Below the pieces are notes generated by a model. It was not told the origin of the DNA. It searched no databases and saw only the letters and a list, made by a program, of their open reading frames with translations. Of a stretch of 64,000 nucleotides of DNA, positions 35,844 through 46,627 are shown piece by piece. Origin of the DNA: Planctomycetota bacterium (GTDB taxonomy: Bacteria; Planctomycetota; UBA1135; GCA-002686595); the NCBI GenBank assembly GCA_002686265.1, contig NZBA01000054.1, forward strand, positions 1-64,000, in the 5' to 3' direction. Within the stretch, counting starts at the first letter, position 1; each line of letters begins with the position of its first letter. The position numbers were made by a program, and so were the translations under genes.

Positions 35844-36871
35844 GCGCGACCTCCTCGACCACGGCCCCCGCGCCGCTCCCGCAGGCCGGCCTCGACCAAC
35901 ATGCAGCCAACGGCAAGCACCAAGGGCCACTGGTAGCGGTCGTGTGGGATGCGCACCTTGCCCGCCCACAGGTCGCGGGACTCGAGCTTGGAAATGCGCT
36001 TCTCGTAGAGCTCTTCAAGCGGGATGGCGGACGCCTCGGCCGAGAGGTATGCGCCGCCGGTGGCGGACGCGATCTGCTCCAAGGTCGCTCCGTCGAGGGT
36101 CGTGATCACCTCGCGCCCGGTCTCGTCGCGCACGAACCCGCGCGCACCGTCGGAGATCTTCCCGCCTTCCGCGGTCCCCATGCCCACCACGAAGACGCGG
36201 ATGCCGCGCTCGGCCGCGATGCGGGCCGTCTCGAGGCCGCGCCCCTCGAGGTCCTCGCCATCTGTCAGCAACACGATCGCCTCGTGGGAGCCGGTGCGGC
36301 CGTCGAAGAGCGCGAGGGCGCGCTCGAGGGCCGCACCGAGGTTCGTCCCGCCGACGAGGTTCTCCTCGGTCGTGAGGGTGTTCGTGAAGTGCGTCAGGGT
36401 CACGCGGTCGTGGGTCAGGGGTGCGACGTCGCGCACGTCGCCGGCGAAGGCGAGGAGCGCGGTGCGGTCCCCCTTCAGGCGACCGAGCAGGCCGACGATC
36501 TCGCGCTTGGCGCGCGTCAGGCGGTCGGGCTCGAGGTCCTCGGCCAACATGCTGCGCGAGGTGTCGAGCAGGAACACGATGTCGAGACCCTTGCGCTCGA
36601 CCTCGCGCAGGGTGTAGCCGCGCACGGGTCCGAGCAGAGCCAAGGCCGCGAAGAGCGTGCCCAAGGCGGCCAGCAGAACGCGCGCGCGGGCGCGCGCGCG
36701 GGAGTGATCGGGCAGCAGGCGCGCCAGATGGCGCTCGTCGACGAGGCGGCCGGCGGCCTTGCGCCGCGCGCGCAGGCTCCACAGCCCGGCCACGAGCACC
36801 AGCGGTACGGCCAGGAGCCAGACCGCCGCCTCGGAGCGCAGCACCTCGAAGGGCAGGAATGCGTCGTTCAT
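35840..36871 (-). CDS. batB: BatB-like VWA domain protein
   Basis: The 343-aa product has two N-terminal membrane helices (about 15-32 and 65-82), then a von Willebrand A domain with an intact MIDAS start DTSRS (residues 103-107), followed by LTDGED, and a C-terminal helix. VWA domains bind partner proteins through metal. BatA and BatB form a complex in Francisella/Bacteroides-type systems. Start is ATG 36871, overlapping the batA stop by 4 bp. Confidence 0.9.
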   Translation of the reverse strand: MNDAFLPFEVLRSEAAVWLLAVPLVLVAGLWSLRARRKAAGRLVDERHLARLLPDHSRARARARVLLAALGTLFAALALLGPVRGYTLREVERKGLDIVFLLDTSRSMLAEDLEPDRLTRAKREIVGLLGRLKGDRTALLAFAGDVRDVAPLTHDRVTLTHFTNTLTTEENLVGGTNLGAALERALALFDGRTGSHEAIVLLTDGEDLEGRGLETARIAAERGIRVFVVGMGTAEGGKISDGARGFVRDETGREVITTLDGATLEQIASATGGAYLSAEASAIPLEELYEKRISKLESRDLWAGKVRIPHDRYQWPLVLAVGCMLVEAGLRERRGGRGRGGRA

Positions 36872-37932
36872 CCCAGCCGCCTCCCGAGGACGAGCGCCAG
36901 GAGCCACGAGGTCAAGTAGGCGGCGAAACCCGCCAGCAGGACGGCGGGGTAGAGGTCGAAGTGCTCGACGAAGCGCACCTCTTCGCGTCGCGTGCGCTCG
37001 AGGCGTTCGATCTCCCCGTAGGCAGCCTCCAGGCCCCGGCGATCCTTGGCGCGGAAGAAGCGTCCGCCGGTGAGCGCCGCGATCTTCTCCAACTCGCGGG
37101 TTCCCACGGCCTGATCGAGCTCGCGCTGGCGCCCAAAGGCGTCCAGCACGAAGCGGCCGGCGAAGACCGTGTAGATCCGCACGCCCTCCTCCGCGGCCAG
37201 CTCGGCGGCGTCGAGGGGCGCGATCAGGTCGAGGTTGTTCTCGCCGTCGGTCAGCAGGACGATGACCTTCGACTCGGCGTCGGTCTCGCGCAGCACCGCG
37301 ACGGTCTTGGCCAGAGCGATCCCGATGCCGGTGCCATCCTCGGCCTTGAATGAGACGATCTCCAAGCGCTCGAGGAAGCCGGTGATCGCGTCGGCGTCGA
37401 GGGTGAACGGGCACAACTCCTGGGGGTACTTGGCGAAGGCGAACAGCCCGACGTAGTCCGCGGCGCCCTCGCGGTCGGTCATGCGCCGCCGCGCGAACTC
37501 GGCCACGACGTCCTTGACCACGTCGAGGCGCGTGCGGTCGGCCTCCATGTCGCGGTAGCCCATCGAGCTCGAGCGATCGACGACCAAAGCGATGTCGACG
37601 CCCTCGGAGACCGAGCTGGTCTCGACGGCGCCGCGCAGGGGTCGGGCAAGAGCGAGGGCGAGGGCGACCATCCCGGCAACCTGCAGCGTGGGCGGCAGCC
37701 AACCTAGGCGCTGAGCCAGCGAACGCGGCGGGTTCTCGCCGGGGAGGATCGGCATCCGCGCCCTGGAGCGACCGGCGCGGGCGCGCCCCCAGAGGGTGAC
37801 GAGCACGGCACCGGGGATCAGCAGCAGGAACTCCGGATCCGCCAGGGAGAGGTCGCCGAAGAGGGTCAGGCGCCCCTCGGCGGCGCTCTGCACGACATCG
37901 GAAACGGGCGCGGGAAAGGCGAGGGCGATCAC
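36868..37932 (-). CDS. batA: BatA-like VWA domain protein
   Basis: The 354-aa product starts at a GTG inside a GTGA overlap with the preceding gene (37929-37932). It has N-terminal membrane helices, then a VWA domain with MIDAS DRSSS (119-123) and LTDGEN, and a C-terminal helix. It pairs with BatB in the adjacent gene. A longer upstream frame is rejected because the added residues are Arg/Gly-rich noise. Confidence 0.9.
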   Translation of the reverse strand: MIALAFPAPVSDVVQSAAEGRLTLFGDLSLADPEFLLLIPGAVLVTLWGRARAGRSRARMPILPGENPPRSLAQRLGWLPPTLQVAGMVALALALARPLRGAVETSSVSEGVDIALVVDRSSSMGYRDMEADRTRLDVVKDVVAEFARRRMTDREGAADYVGLFAFAKYPQELCPFTLDADAITGFLERLEIVSFKAEDGTGIGIALAKTVAVLRETDAESKVIVLLTDGENNLDLIAPLDAAELAAEEGVRIYTVFAGRFVLDAFGRQRELDQAVGTRELEKIAALTGGRFFRAKDRRGLEAAYGEIERLERTRREEVRFVEHFDLYPAVLLAGFAAYLTSWLLALVLGRRLG

Positions 37933-38834
37933 GATCGCGATTCCCCCTCCACTGCCGGTTCGAAGGCGGCGACGAGGTCCTCCGCCGTCGCCAGGGTGGC
38001 CTCCATCGCCCAGCGCGTCGGGCGCTCCTGTCCGTACTTCACGGCCGCGCACTCCCCGAGGAACTCGCCCAATCGCCGGCGCGTCTCGCCGTCCACGCCG
38101 CCGAGGGCCCCGAGCCACTCCTCATCCGTGGCCGCCCGCCGCTCGACGCCCGAGCGGGCGTCAGCAGCCTCGCGCACGAGTGCCGTCAACTCGTAGTGCA
38201 GCTCCGCGCCGCCCTCGAGCTCACCGAGGCGTGCGCGCAGCTCGGCCAGACGTTCTGTGGGTGCGACCTCGCCCGCGGGCTCGACGGCTCGCCGGCGCGC
38301 GCGGACGAACAAGAACGCCCCGGCCGTCCCGGCCAGGAGCGCCAGCGCCGCGAGGGGGAGCGTGAGGCCCGTGAGCGGGCGCTCCCAGACGGGTGGCGGC
38401 CGAAACCCCACCGTCGGACGCGGCTCGTCCTCGCCCTCGGAAAGGGCCCCGAGCACCCTCACCCGCGCCGCGGGGGCCTCGATCGCGCGCGGCGCACCGT
38501 CGCGGTGGAGGCGCACGCCGGGCAGGGTCACCGAGCGCTCGCCGGGCTCCAGAGAGCGCAGGGTCCACGCGGCGCGGGTGACGCGCCGCGCGGGGTCGGC
38601 CGGATCGGCGGCACCGCTGAGGCGGCCCGCGCCCTCGCTCACCCAGGAGTCGTCGAGCTCGAGCTCATCGCGCTCGAGGCTGACGAGGGTGTCGGCGGAG
38701 TGAACGACGGTCAGGACGCACACCACGGGCTGGCCGATGGCGGCCTCGGCGGGCTCGCAGGCGCTGTGGACCCGCATCTGGCCGGCCTGCGGCATCAGGC
38801 CGGCGGCGAGGGCTAGCGAGAGCGCGCCGAACAT
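37929..38834 (-). CDS. DUF4381-like membrane protein of the Bat operon
   Basis: The 301-aa product has a hydrophobic N-terminus, an extracytoplasmic beta-rich region, a membrane helix near residues 158-178, and a C-terminal helical region with LTALVREAADARSG. Its place between DUF58 and batA fits the DUF4381 family that often accompanies Bat proteins. It overlaps its neighbours at both ends (38834 and 37929-37932). Confidence 0.7.
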   Translation of the reverse strand: MFGALSLALAAGLMPQAGQMRVHSACEPAEAAIGQPVVCVLTVVHSADTLVSLERDELELDDSWVSEGAGRLSGAADPADPARRVTRAAWTLRSLEPGERSVTLPGVRLHRDGAPRAIEAPAARVRVLGALSEGEDEPRPTVGFRPPPVWERPLTGLTLPLAALALLAGTAGAFLFVRARRRAVEPAGEVAPTERLAELRARLGELEGGAELHYELTALVREAADARSGVERRAATDEEWLGALGGVDGETRRRLGEFLGECAAVKYGQERPTRWAMEATLATAEDLVAAFEPAVEGESRS

Positions 38835-39793
38835 CAGAAGGCCCTCCCTCCGTGGCGCTGCACGCGGCGGCGAAAGAAGGCCACCAGCGGATCGGCGATA
38901 TCGCCGGCGGAGTCGATCTCCACCAGGTCGACGCGCACGCGCGCCAGGAGCGCCTCGATGCGTGCACGGCGCCTCGCGGCCTGCTCGCTCCAGGACTCCC
39001 TGACGCGCATCGAGCGTGTATCGAGCTCCATCCAGCGCCCGCTCTCGATCTCGGCCAGGGGCAGGAGCCCGGCCGACGGCAGGTCCTCCTCGAGGGGATC
39101 GACGACGCGCACGCAGATCACGTCGTGGCGCAGGCCGAGGCTCTCGAGCGTGTCGGCCCAGTCAGGCTCGCCGGCGTCGGGGTTCGCCGTGGACGCGTCG
39201 AGGAAGTCGCTCACGATGAACAGCAGGCCACGCCGGCGGTGGGCGCGCAGGTGGTGTTCGAGGGCGGCCCGCAGGTCGCCGGGCCCGTCGGTCGGCTCGG
39301 CGGCGAGCACCTCGCGGATCACGCGCAGGCAGTGCCTGCTGCCCTTGCGCGCGTCGAGGTGCAGACCGGGCCGCTCGCCGAAGAGCGTCAAGCCGACGCG
39401 ATCCTGGTGGCGCATGGCGACGAAGGAGATCAGGGCACACAGCTGGGCCGCCGCCTCGCGCTTGGTCCAGCGCCGGCTGCCGAAGTCCATCGAGCGGCTG
39501 GTGTCGACGAGGAGGTCGATCGTGAGCTCGCGCTCCTCGGAGAAGGTCTTGATGAAGGGCAGGCCGGTGCGCGCCGTGACGTTCCAGTCGATCGAGCGCA
39601 CATCGTCCCCCGGCTGGTAGGGTCGCACCTCCTCGAATTCGAGCCCGGTGCCGCGGAAGGTGCTGCGGTAACCGCCCGAGAGCGCCGTGTTGACCAGCTT
39701 GTGGGTGCGGATGCGGATCTGCTCCACGCGCGCCATCAGATCCGGCGCGAGCAGGCTCGGGGATCGCTCCTGGGGGGCCTTGGGCTTCACCAT
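38834..39793 (-). CDS. DUF58 domain protein (Bat operon)
   Basis: The 319-aa cytoplasmic product has the DUF58 signature RPYQPGDDVRSIDW (residues 57-70) and a VWA-like MIDAS DTSRS (97-101). DUF58 proteins are always found next to MoxR ATPases, which are proposed to remodel or insert metal into VWA proteins. It lies 17 bp downstream of moxR and overlaps the DUF4381-like gene by one base. Confidence 0.92.
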   Translation of the reverse strand: MVKPKAPQERSPSLLAPDLMARVEQIRIRTHKLVNTALSGGYRSTFRGTGLEFEEVRPYQPGDDVRSIDWNVTARTGLPFIKTFSEERELTIDLLVDTSRSMDFGSRRWTKREAAAQLCALISFVAMRHQDRVGLTLFGERPGLHLDARKGSRHCLRVIREVLAAEPTDGPGDLRAALEHHLRAHRRRGLLFIVSDFLDASTANPDAGEPDWADTLESLGLRHDVICVRVVDPLEEDLPSAGLLPLAEIESGRWMELDTRSMRVRESWSEQAARRRARIEALLARVRVDLVEIDSAGDIADPLVAFFRRRVQRHGGRAF

Positions 39794-39810
39794 CGCGACG
39801 GGAGCGCTCG

Positions 39811-40809
<999 letters not shown>

Positions 40810-40888
40810 GCTGGCATGGAAGGGACGGGACGGCGCGGAGCCGTCGAGTACGCAGCGGGACGACCCGCTGTTGGCTTCGATGACGGAC

Positions 40889-42694
40889 TCAGTCGATCAC
40901 GACCGGCGGGGGCCTATTCCCGCCGAAGGGCGCCAGGCCGCGTTCGGCCACGCCGCGCCCTACGCCGCGCCCCGCCTCCACGCCGGCGACCGCGTCCGCC
41001 GGCCGGTCGGGGTGCTCGAGGTCGGCGGGCTGCACCATGTGCAGGGTCTGGGTCGGGAAGGCGAAGCTGACCTTGAGCTCCTCGGCGACGCGCAGGATGT
41101 CGTTGAACAGACGGTGACGCTCGCGCAGCTCCGTGCTCCAGTCCGGCGTCTCCACGAAGCAGTAGAGCATGATCCCCAAGGAGGAATCGGCGAAGGAGTT
41201 CAGGTAGACGTGGAACGAGTCCTTGCGCGTGTAGGGATGGGTACGGATCAGCTCGCGCACCGCCTCGCAGAAGGCCTCGATCTTCTCCGGAGGCGTGTCG
41301 TAGGTCAGGCCCAAGGTGGCCTTGATGCGCCGGTAGCGGCGGCTGCCCCAGTTGTCGACATGCGCGCTGATGAAGCGGCTGTTGGGGACGCTGATGATGC
41401 TGTTGTAGAAAGTGCGCACGCGCGTCGAGCGGAACCCGACCTGTTCGACCGTCCCGTCGATGTCGCCCACGGTGATCCAGTCGCCGAGCTGGAAGGGTTT
41501 GTCGAGCAACACGGTGAAGGTGCCGAAGAGGTTCTCAATCGAGTCCTTGGCGGCGAAGCCCACGGCCAAGGAGCCGATCGAGAGCCCGGCCACGATCCCC
41601 ATCAGGTCCTCGGAGAGGAACGACGCCAGATAGACCAGGAACAGGATCGAGAGCAGGATCTTGAGCGTTCGCCGCAACAGCGGCACGAGCATGTCGTCGA
41701 AACGATTGACGCTCAGCCGCGCGCGAGCCGCCAGAAAGCCGCAGACGACGTCCACCAGCCGGAAGGACGCCCAGACCCCCGAGACGCCCAGCACGAAGCC
41801 GGCGGCAACGCTCAGGATCGTGTCGAACTGCGGGTCGACGCCGACCAGGGGCAGGCCCGATTTCAGAACGAGTGCGGTGACGAAGATCCCGAAGGGGCGC
41901 TCGAAATTGCCGAAGACGCTGCGGTCGAGGGACAGGCGCTCGTCGTTGGCGACGCGCCCCGCCACACGCTTGATCACCGCGCACACCAGCCGGTCGAGCA
42001 CGACTCCCAAGACGACCAGGATCAGCAGGGCGAGCCATTGCCAGTTCTCGATCAGAAACGACTCCGCGAGCAGCGAGGGCGGCAGGACCTCGCGGATCTT
42101 CCAGTGCAGGCGGTCGAGGGGCGCGAGGCTCTCGAAGACTTCGCCGACGATCGGCTCGTTCTGGACCGCCTTCCACCACTCGTCCACGCGCTCGAAGACC
42201 GACGCGGCGATCAGCCAGTGGGTCCCCTGCTCCACGAAGCGCACCTCGATGCCGACGCGATTCACGGCTGGGTTGTGGGAGTACGGCGACCAGAGCCACT
42301 CGCGCGCGGTGAACAGCGCCGGGTCACCCTTGTCGGGGAACTCCTCGAGCTCGACGAGCTCCGCCCGGTCGAGGGTCCACTTCAGGCGTGCAACGCTGCC
42401 CTTCTCGGGGAGGGTGCCGTCGGGGAGCTCCTGGAGGACGGTCCGCACGACTTCCCAGTCTCCGATCGGGTTGCCCGAGCCCACGCCGCGCAGGAACGCG
42501 CCCATGGCCGCCCGCGGGCTGGCGTATTCCACCGCCGGCTCGGAGGCGGCAGCGGGGGCGACCTCGGGCTGTCCGTCCTGGCCGACGGCAGCCCCACCGG
42601 GCACCCAGGCTGCTGCGAGGAGCAACGTCGGGGCGATCAGGGAGAGCACGTTGGTCTGGAATCGGGGGTCAGGAATCCGCTTCGTTTCGTTCAT
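40889..42694 (-). CDS. Large MscS-family channel with periplasmic N-terminal domain
   Basis: The 601-aa product has a signal peptide, an extracytoplasmic domain (about residues 45-210) without a recognised family, membrane helices, and the MscS core: LSIGSLAVGFAAKDSIENLF, then DKPFQLGDWI and VPNSRFI. Extra N-terminal domains mark MscK-like channels. The start ATG 42694 lies inside the 3' end of the upstream lytic transglycosylase gene (26-bp overlap). Confidence 0.88.
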   Translation of the reverse strand: MNETKRIPDPRFQTNVLSLIAPTLLLAAAWVPGGAAVGQDGQPEVAPAAASEPAVEYASPRAAMGAFLRGVGSGNPIGDWEVVRTVLQELPDGTLPEKGSVARLKWTLDRAELVELEEFPDKGDPALFTAREWLWSPYSHNPAVNRVGIEVRFVEQGTHWLIAASVFERVDEWWKAVQNEPIVGEVFESLAPLDRLHWKIREVLPPSLLAESFLIENWQWLALLILVVLGVVLDRLVCAVIKRVAGRVANDERLSLDRSVFGNFERPFGIFVTALVLKSGLPLVGVDPQFDTILSVAAGFVLGVSGVWASFRLVDVVCGFLAARARLSVNRFDDMLVPLLRRTLKILLSILFLVYLASFLSEDLMGIVAGLSIGSLAVGFAAKDSIENLFGTFTVLLDKPFQLGDWITVGDIDGTVEQVGFRSTRVRTFYNSIISVPNSRFISAHVDNWGSRRYRRIKATLGLTYDTPPEKIEAFCEAVRELIRTHPYTRKDSFHVYLNSFADSSLGIMLYCFVETPDWSTELRERHRLFNDILRVAEELKVSFAFPTQTLHMVQPADLEHPDRPADAVAGVEAGRGVGRGVAERGLAPFGGNRPPPVVID

Positions 42695-43349
42695 CTTCGT
42701 CTCGTGGACGGTTCGGACCATCGATCTTGCCGCGCGCGTGCAGGGTGTCGCGGCAGGCGAGCACGCCCAGCGCGTAGGCCAGGACCCGCGAGTCCCCGTC
42801 GCGTACCTGGCGCTCGCGCCACAGAGTGTAGCCGCCGGCCGAGGCAATCCAACGCCGCAGGGTCGTGCGTCCGGCGTTGTAGGCGACCAGGGCGCGCTCG
42901 GTCTCGCCACCCTCGTGTTCCAGGGTCCAGGCCAGGTGCCGGGCACCCAGGCGCAGGTTGAGGCGTGCGTCGCCGAGCAGGGTCGCGCGCGTCGGCTCCT
43001 CGAGCCCGAGGGCCCGGGCGGCATCGGCGGCCGCGTCGGGCATGAGCTGCATCAGGCCCGCGGCGCCGACGGCGGAGAGGGCGTCCACGCGCCCGCGGCT
43101 TTCCATGTAGCAGACGGCCGCAACCAGATTCGGGTCGATCTCGGCCTCCTCGGCGGCGGCCCGGATCGCCGGCGCGTGGCCCTCGACGCGCCCCAGGGCG
43201 ATGCGGTCGAACAGTCCGCCGACGGCCCGTTCGAGGGCCGCGCCGGCGGGCTCCCCACCGGACCACAGGGCGGCGCCGACAACCGCAACCAGCCCAACCC
43301 CCGCCGCGATCCAACGCAGGGGCCCGCTCCGCGCGGTGCCCACCGCCAT
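42669..43349 (-). CDS. Small lytic transglycosylase (SLT domain)
   Basis: The 226-aa product has an N-terminal membrane/signal helix (about residues 12-30), then an SLT domain with catalytic Glu83 in YMESRG, the SAVGAAGLMQLMPDAA block and LVAYNAGRTTL. Such enzymes cleave peptidoglycan glycan strands. ATG 43349 follows a strong GGAGGAG SD, though a GTG at 43370 would also overlap the previous stop as GTGA. It sits between the HEAT-repeat protein and the MscS gene. Confidence 0.88.
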   Translation of the reverse strand: MAVGTARSGPLRWIAAGVGLVAVVGAALWSGGEPAGAALERAVGGLFDRIALGRVEGHAPAIRAAAEEAEIDPNLVAAVCYMESRGRVDALSAVGAAGLMQLMPDAAADAARALGLEEPTRATLLGDARLNLRLGARHLAWTLEHEGGETERALVAYNAGRTTLRRWIASAGGYTLWRERQVRDGDSRVLAYALGVLACRDTLHARGKIDGPNRPRDEDERNEADS

Positions 43350-43366
43350 CCGCTCCTCCGCGGCGG

Positions 43367-46300
43367 TCACGTGTCCCAGCTCTGGGCGAGCTCCTCCCGC
43401 ATGCCGTTGAGCCAGATCGCGCGCTCCAGGGCCCGCTGCGGCGGCGAGCCGACATCGCGCCCGAGCAGACGCTCGAGCTCGCGCCGGGCTCGCTCGACCA
43501 GGAAGGCCTCCGGCCGCTCCATCACGTCCAGCAAGAACAGCGCCCCCTCCAGACCGTCCGCGCCACCCAGGGTCTCCGCCGCCGCCTCGACACCGCGCCG
43601 TTCGAGGGCGGCCGCAAACCACGCCGTCGCGTCGTCGTGCACGACGCTCTCCCACCAGCGCGACCACTCCTGAGCGGCTTCCGAGGCTTGGGAGAGATCG
43701 ATACACGAGAGGATCGTGATCTCGCGTGTCAGGTTGGTGTCGCTCGGATCGGCCCGCAGCATGTCGATCATGACACCCAGGGCGTCGGGCCGTCCCTGGC
43801 GCGCCAGGAGCAGGGCCGCCTCGCGCCGGGCGCGGTGCACAGGCGACGCCATGGCGCGCGCCAGATCTTCATGCACCGCTTCCCCCAGACGCAGCAGGCC
43901 GCTCCAGGCGTGGGCGTACGCAGGCGAGTCGCCGCCGCGTCCGAGGAGCGCGATCAGATAGGGCGCGGTGCGCGGGTCGCCCAAGGAGGCCAGGCCCTCG
44001 GCCGCGGCCTCCTTGACGCGTTCGTTGCCGTCGGTGCCGGCCAGGACGAGGGCGTCGATCACGTACTCTCCGCCCATCATCCCGATCGCGCGCAGGGCCG
44101 CGGAGCGCACGCCCTCTTCCCCCAGGCGTGCGCGAACGAGCAGCTCGGTCAGCGCTCCCTCGACGCGCGCATGCCCCAAGGCCAAAGCCGCCGCGGCCTC
44201 GACGCGCGGCTCGGGATCGCCGAGGAGCCCCATCAAGCACGCCATGTCGACGGCGCGCTGTTCTTGGCTCGAGGCGCGCCCCTCGGCCAGCTGGCGCGCC
44301 AGCTCGGTCGCACCCACGGCGCGCAGGAGTGGGCGCTCGTCCGTGAGGAGGGCGCGCACGTGCTCGTCCCCGCAGGCGGCGGAGACTTCCGCCATGGCCT
44401 CGGCCGCCTCGGCGCCGAAGCGCGCCCGCAAGAGCTCGATCAAGCGGTCGCCCCACTCGGCGCCGACGCCCTCGGAGTCCTCCACCGAGCGGGCCGCGGT
44501 CAGGGCCAACTCCACGAGCAAACGCGCGCGCCCGGCGAAGAAGCCCTCGTCTCGCAGGAACTCGAGGAAGAGCGGGAAGTCCGCCGGAGAGGCGACGCCG
44601 TCGGTCTCGAACAGGCGCGCGAGCTCTTCGTAGAGCGGCGTGCGCGAGGAGGGCCGGTTCTCGCTGACTCGGCCGACCACGAGTCCCTTGAGGCGCAGAG
44701 CGCGCTCGAGCGGTTCGTGCTCCTCGCTCCACCACGGCGACTCGGCCTCCCAGAAGGCGCGCGCGTCGGCGTGGGCGGCGAGGTCGGCGTAGGCCTGCCA
44801 GCGGTTGCGGTCGCGCAGGTCCATCAAGGCCGCGCAGACGCGCTCGAACCAGGGCTCCGATTCTCCGGGCCCGAAGGTGAAGGTCTTGCCGCGCCCGTCC
44901 ACGAGCACCTCGACGGTCCTGAAGCCGGTCGTGCGCAGACCGCGCAGGCCGGGCAGTCGGTCGGGGCCCAGGGTTCCCTCGCGCTCGAGCAGGGCGGCGA
45001 CGTCACGGCACTCACGCTCGGTGAGCCAGCGCCATTCTCCCGGTCCGCCGTCCGCGCCGGAGGCCGCCACGTCGGGTCCGCTGAGGGTGAACAGCCCGGC
45101 GGAGGGGCCGGTGGCCCGGTAGCGCAGCACCACCCGGCGCGCCCGCTCTGCAGCCAGGCTCATGCTCACGCGCCGGGCGTAGAAGCCCTCGCGATGCTCG
45201 ATCCACCAGTTGGCCCAGGCGGGGCCGTCGGTCCCGAAAGACTCCCCGGTGAGGGTGCGCAGGCGCCGCAACGCCCGCGGCTGCAGGGCGCTGAAGTCGC
45301 TGTGAAACTCGTGTCCGGCGACGGCTGCCACCAGGCGCCCGGTGACCTCCCGGTCGAGCCAAGTGCTGGCTTCCGGCCGTGCGCTGCGGTAGCCGATTCC
45401 GGCCAAGGCCGCGGCGCAGGTGCCGTAGATCAGGGGATCGGAGGACTCCATCCCCGCCAGCAGGAGTTCCGTGTGCCGCTCGCCGAGCAACGCTCGCAGG
45501 GTGCGCTCCTCGCGATCGATGATCGCGAGCAGGGCGAAGGCGTTCTCGCGCAGGATCCAGCGGCTCTGGAAGGCGCGCCCCTCGAGCTCGAGCTCGACCC
45601 GCGGGTCTTCGCTGTCGGCAATGGCCGCGGCGACGCGCGAGGCCACCCGCGCCGCCGGATCGTCGAGGTGGGCGAACAGGAGGTCCAGCACGCCCGGATC
45701 CTCGGTGGTGCACAGGAGCTCGACGGCGCGCAGGCGAGTCTCGGCGCGCTTCGAGCCCAGGGGCGCGGAGAGCAGGGCCAGGAACTCGGCCGAATCCGTG
45801 CCAGCGGGAGCGTTCCGCAGGCGCCGCAACGCCGCGTTGCGCATCGGCTGTTGGGGGTGGTCGAGCAGACCCACCAGCAGCGCCGGCGGGGCGTGCACGG
45901 GATCCGATTCGATCAGCTCGGCCAGGATTCGGGGGCCCGCCCCGGCGGGCAGGCGCCGGTGCAATCGCTCGGCGACGCGCTCGCCGTCGGCGGCCTCGCC
46001 GCCGCGCAGGAGCACGCGGGCCGCGGTCACGACCATGCCCGCGGCGTCGCCTCCCAGGGCCGCGCGAGCGGCGTCGAGGCCCTCCGTTCCCAGGGCGAGC
46101 AGATTCTCGACGGCCTGCGTGGCGAGGGTTCCACTCAAATCGGAGACCGCCGCCACCTCCGCGAAGAGGAAGGCCGCCGGAGAAGGACGCGGGACTACGG
46201 CGGGCTCGCTCGGCGCGTCATCCGCCGCCCGAGCGCGGGCAGCGGGGCGCGAGCGCCTAGCGCCACCGGGCAGGGCCAGTCTGCCGCGCCCGGCCGAGGC

Positions 46301-46627
46301 CGTCGAGGAGCGGTGGGTCGTGTCCCGCGCACAGAGCGTGCACCAGGCCGTGTAGGTCTCGTCGGCAACTCCAGGCCGGTCGCGCGGAGAGGTGTAGTTG
46401 CGCTCGCTGCAGATCGTGCAGACCAGGTGCGGGACGATGCCGCGGCCGCGGCTCTCCTCGCTCTTGGCGCGCCCGCTCCTCTCGGCCGGAGGCCTCTGTG
46501 GGCGCTCGGGAAGATCGATCTGCGCGCGCGCGGCCCCCCCGCCCATGACGAGGGCGCAGGCGAGGGCGAGGCCGCGGACGGGGCGGCCGAGAAGCGGCAG
46601 CCGGGTCGGAAGTTCTGAATGGCGCAT
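43367..46627 (-). CDS. Exported HEAT-repeat protein with N-terminal L33-like zinc ribbon
   Basis: The 1086-aa product has a signal-like N-terminus (hydrophobic about residues 15-35), then a segment HLVCTICSERNYTS...WCTLCARDTTHRSS that matches bacterial ribosomal protein L33 of the zinc-binding type: Cys70, Cys73, Cys96, Cys99 and the ERNYT and THR segments. The rest is mostly helical HEAT repeats (for instance ALRAIGMMGGEYVIDAL and EGLASLGDPRTAPYLIALL) with interspersed other regions. No enzyme motif was recognised. A GTGA link (43367-43370) may couple it to the transglycosylase. The ATG is chosen to start the signal. Confidence 0.75.
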   Translation of the reverse strand: MRHSELPTRLPLLGRPVRGLALACALVMGGGAARAQIDLPERPQRPPAERSGRAKSEESRGRGIVPHLVCTICSERNYTSPRDRPGVADETYTAWCTLCARDTTHRSSTASAGRGRLALPGGARRSRPAARARAADDAPSEPAVVPRPSPAAFLFAEVAAVSDLSGTLATQAVENLLALGTEGLDAARAALGGDAAGMVVTAARVLLRGGEAADGERVAERLHRRLPAGAGPRILAELIESDPVHAPPALLVGLLDHPQQPMRNAALRRLRNAPAGTDSAEFLALLSAPLGSKRAETRLRAVELLCTTEDPGVLDLLFAHLDDPAARVASRVAAAIADSEDPRVELELEGRAFQSRWILRENAFALLAIIDREERTLRALLGERHTELLLAGMESSDPLIYGTCAAALAGIGYRSARPEASTWLDREVTGRLVAAVAGHEFHSDFSALQPRALRRLRTLTGESFGTDGPAWANWWIEHREGFYARRVSMSLAAERARRVVLRYRATGPSAGLFTLSGPDVAASGADGGPGEWRWLTERECRDVAALLEREGTLGPDRLPGLRGLRTTGFRTVEVLVDGRGKTFTFGPGESEPWFERVCAALMDLRDRNRWQAYADLAAHADARAFWEAESPWWSEEHEPLERALRLKGLVVGRVSENRPSSRTPLYEELARLFETDGVASPADFPLFLEFLRDEGFFAGRARLLVELALTAARSVEDSEGVGAEWGDRLIELLRARFGAEAAEAMAEVSAACGDEHVRALLTDERPLLRAVGATELARQLAEGRASSQEQRAVDMACLMGLLGDPEPRVEAAAALALGHARVEGALTELLVRARLGEEGVRSAALRAIGMMGGEYVIDALVLAGTDGNERVKEAAAEGLASLGDPRTAPYLIALLGRGGDSPAYAHAWSGLLRLGEAVHEDLARAMASPVHRARREAALLLARQGRPDALGVMIDMLRADPSDTNLTREITILSCIDLSQASEAAQEWSRWWESVVHDDATAWFAAALERRGVEAAAETLGGADGLEGALFLLDVMERPEAFLVERARRELERLLGRDVGSPPQRALERAIWLNGMREELAQSWDT

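Noticed and set aside
36660-36705. Alternating GCGCGC run that could form Z-DNA
   Set aside because: It lies inside batB and is explained by an Arg/Ala codon stretch (RARARAR).
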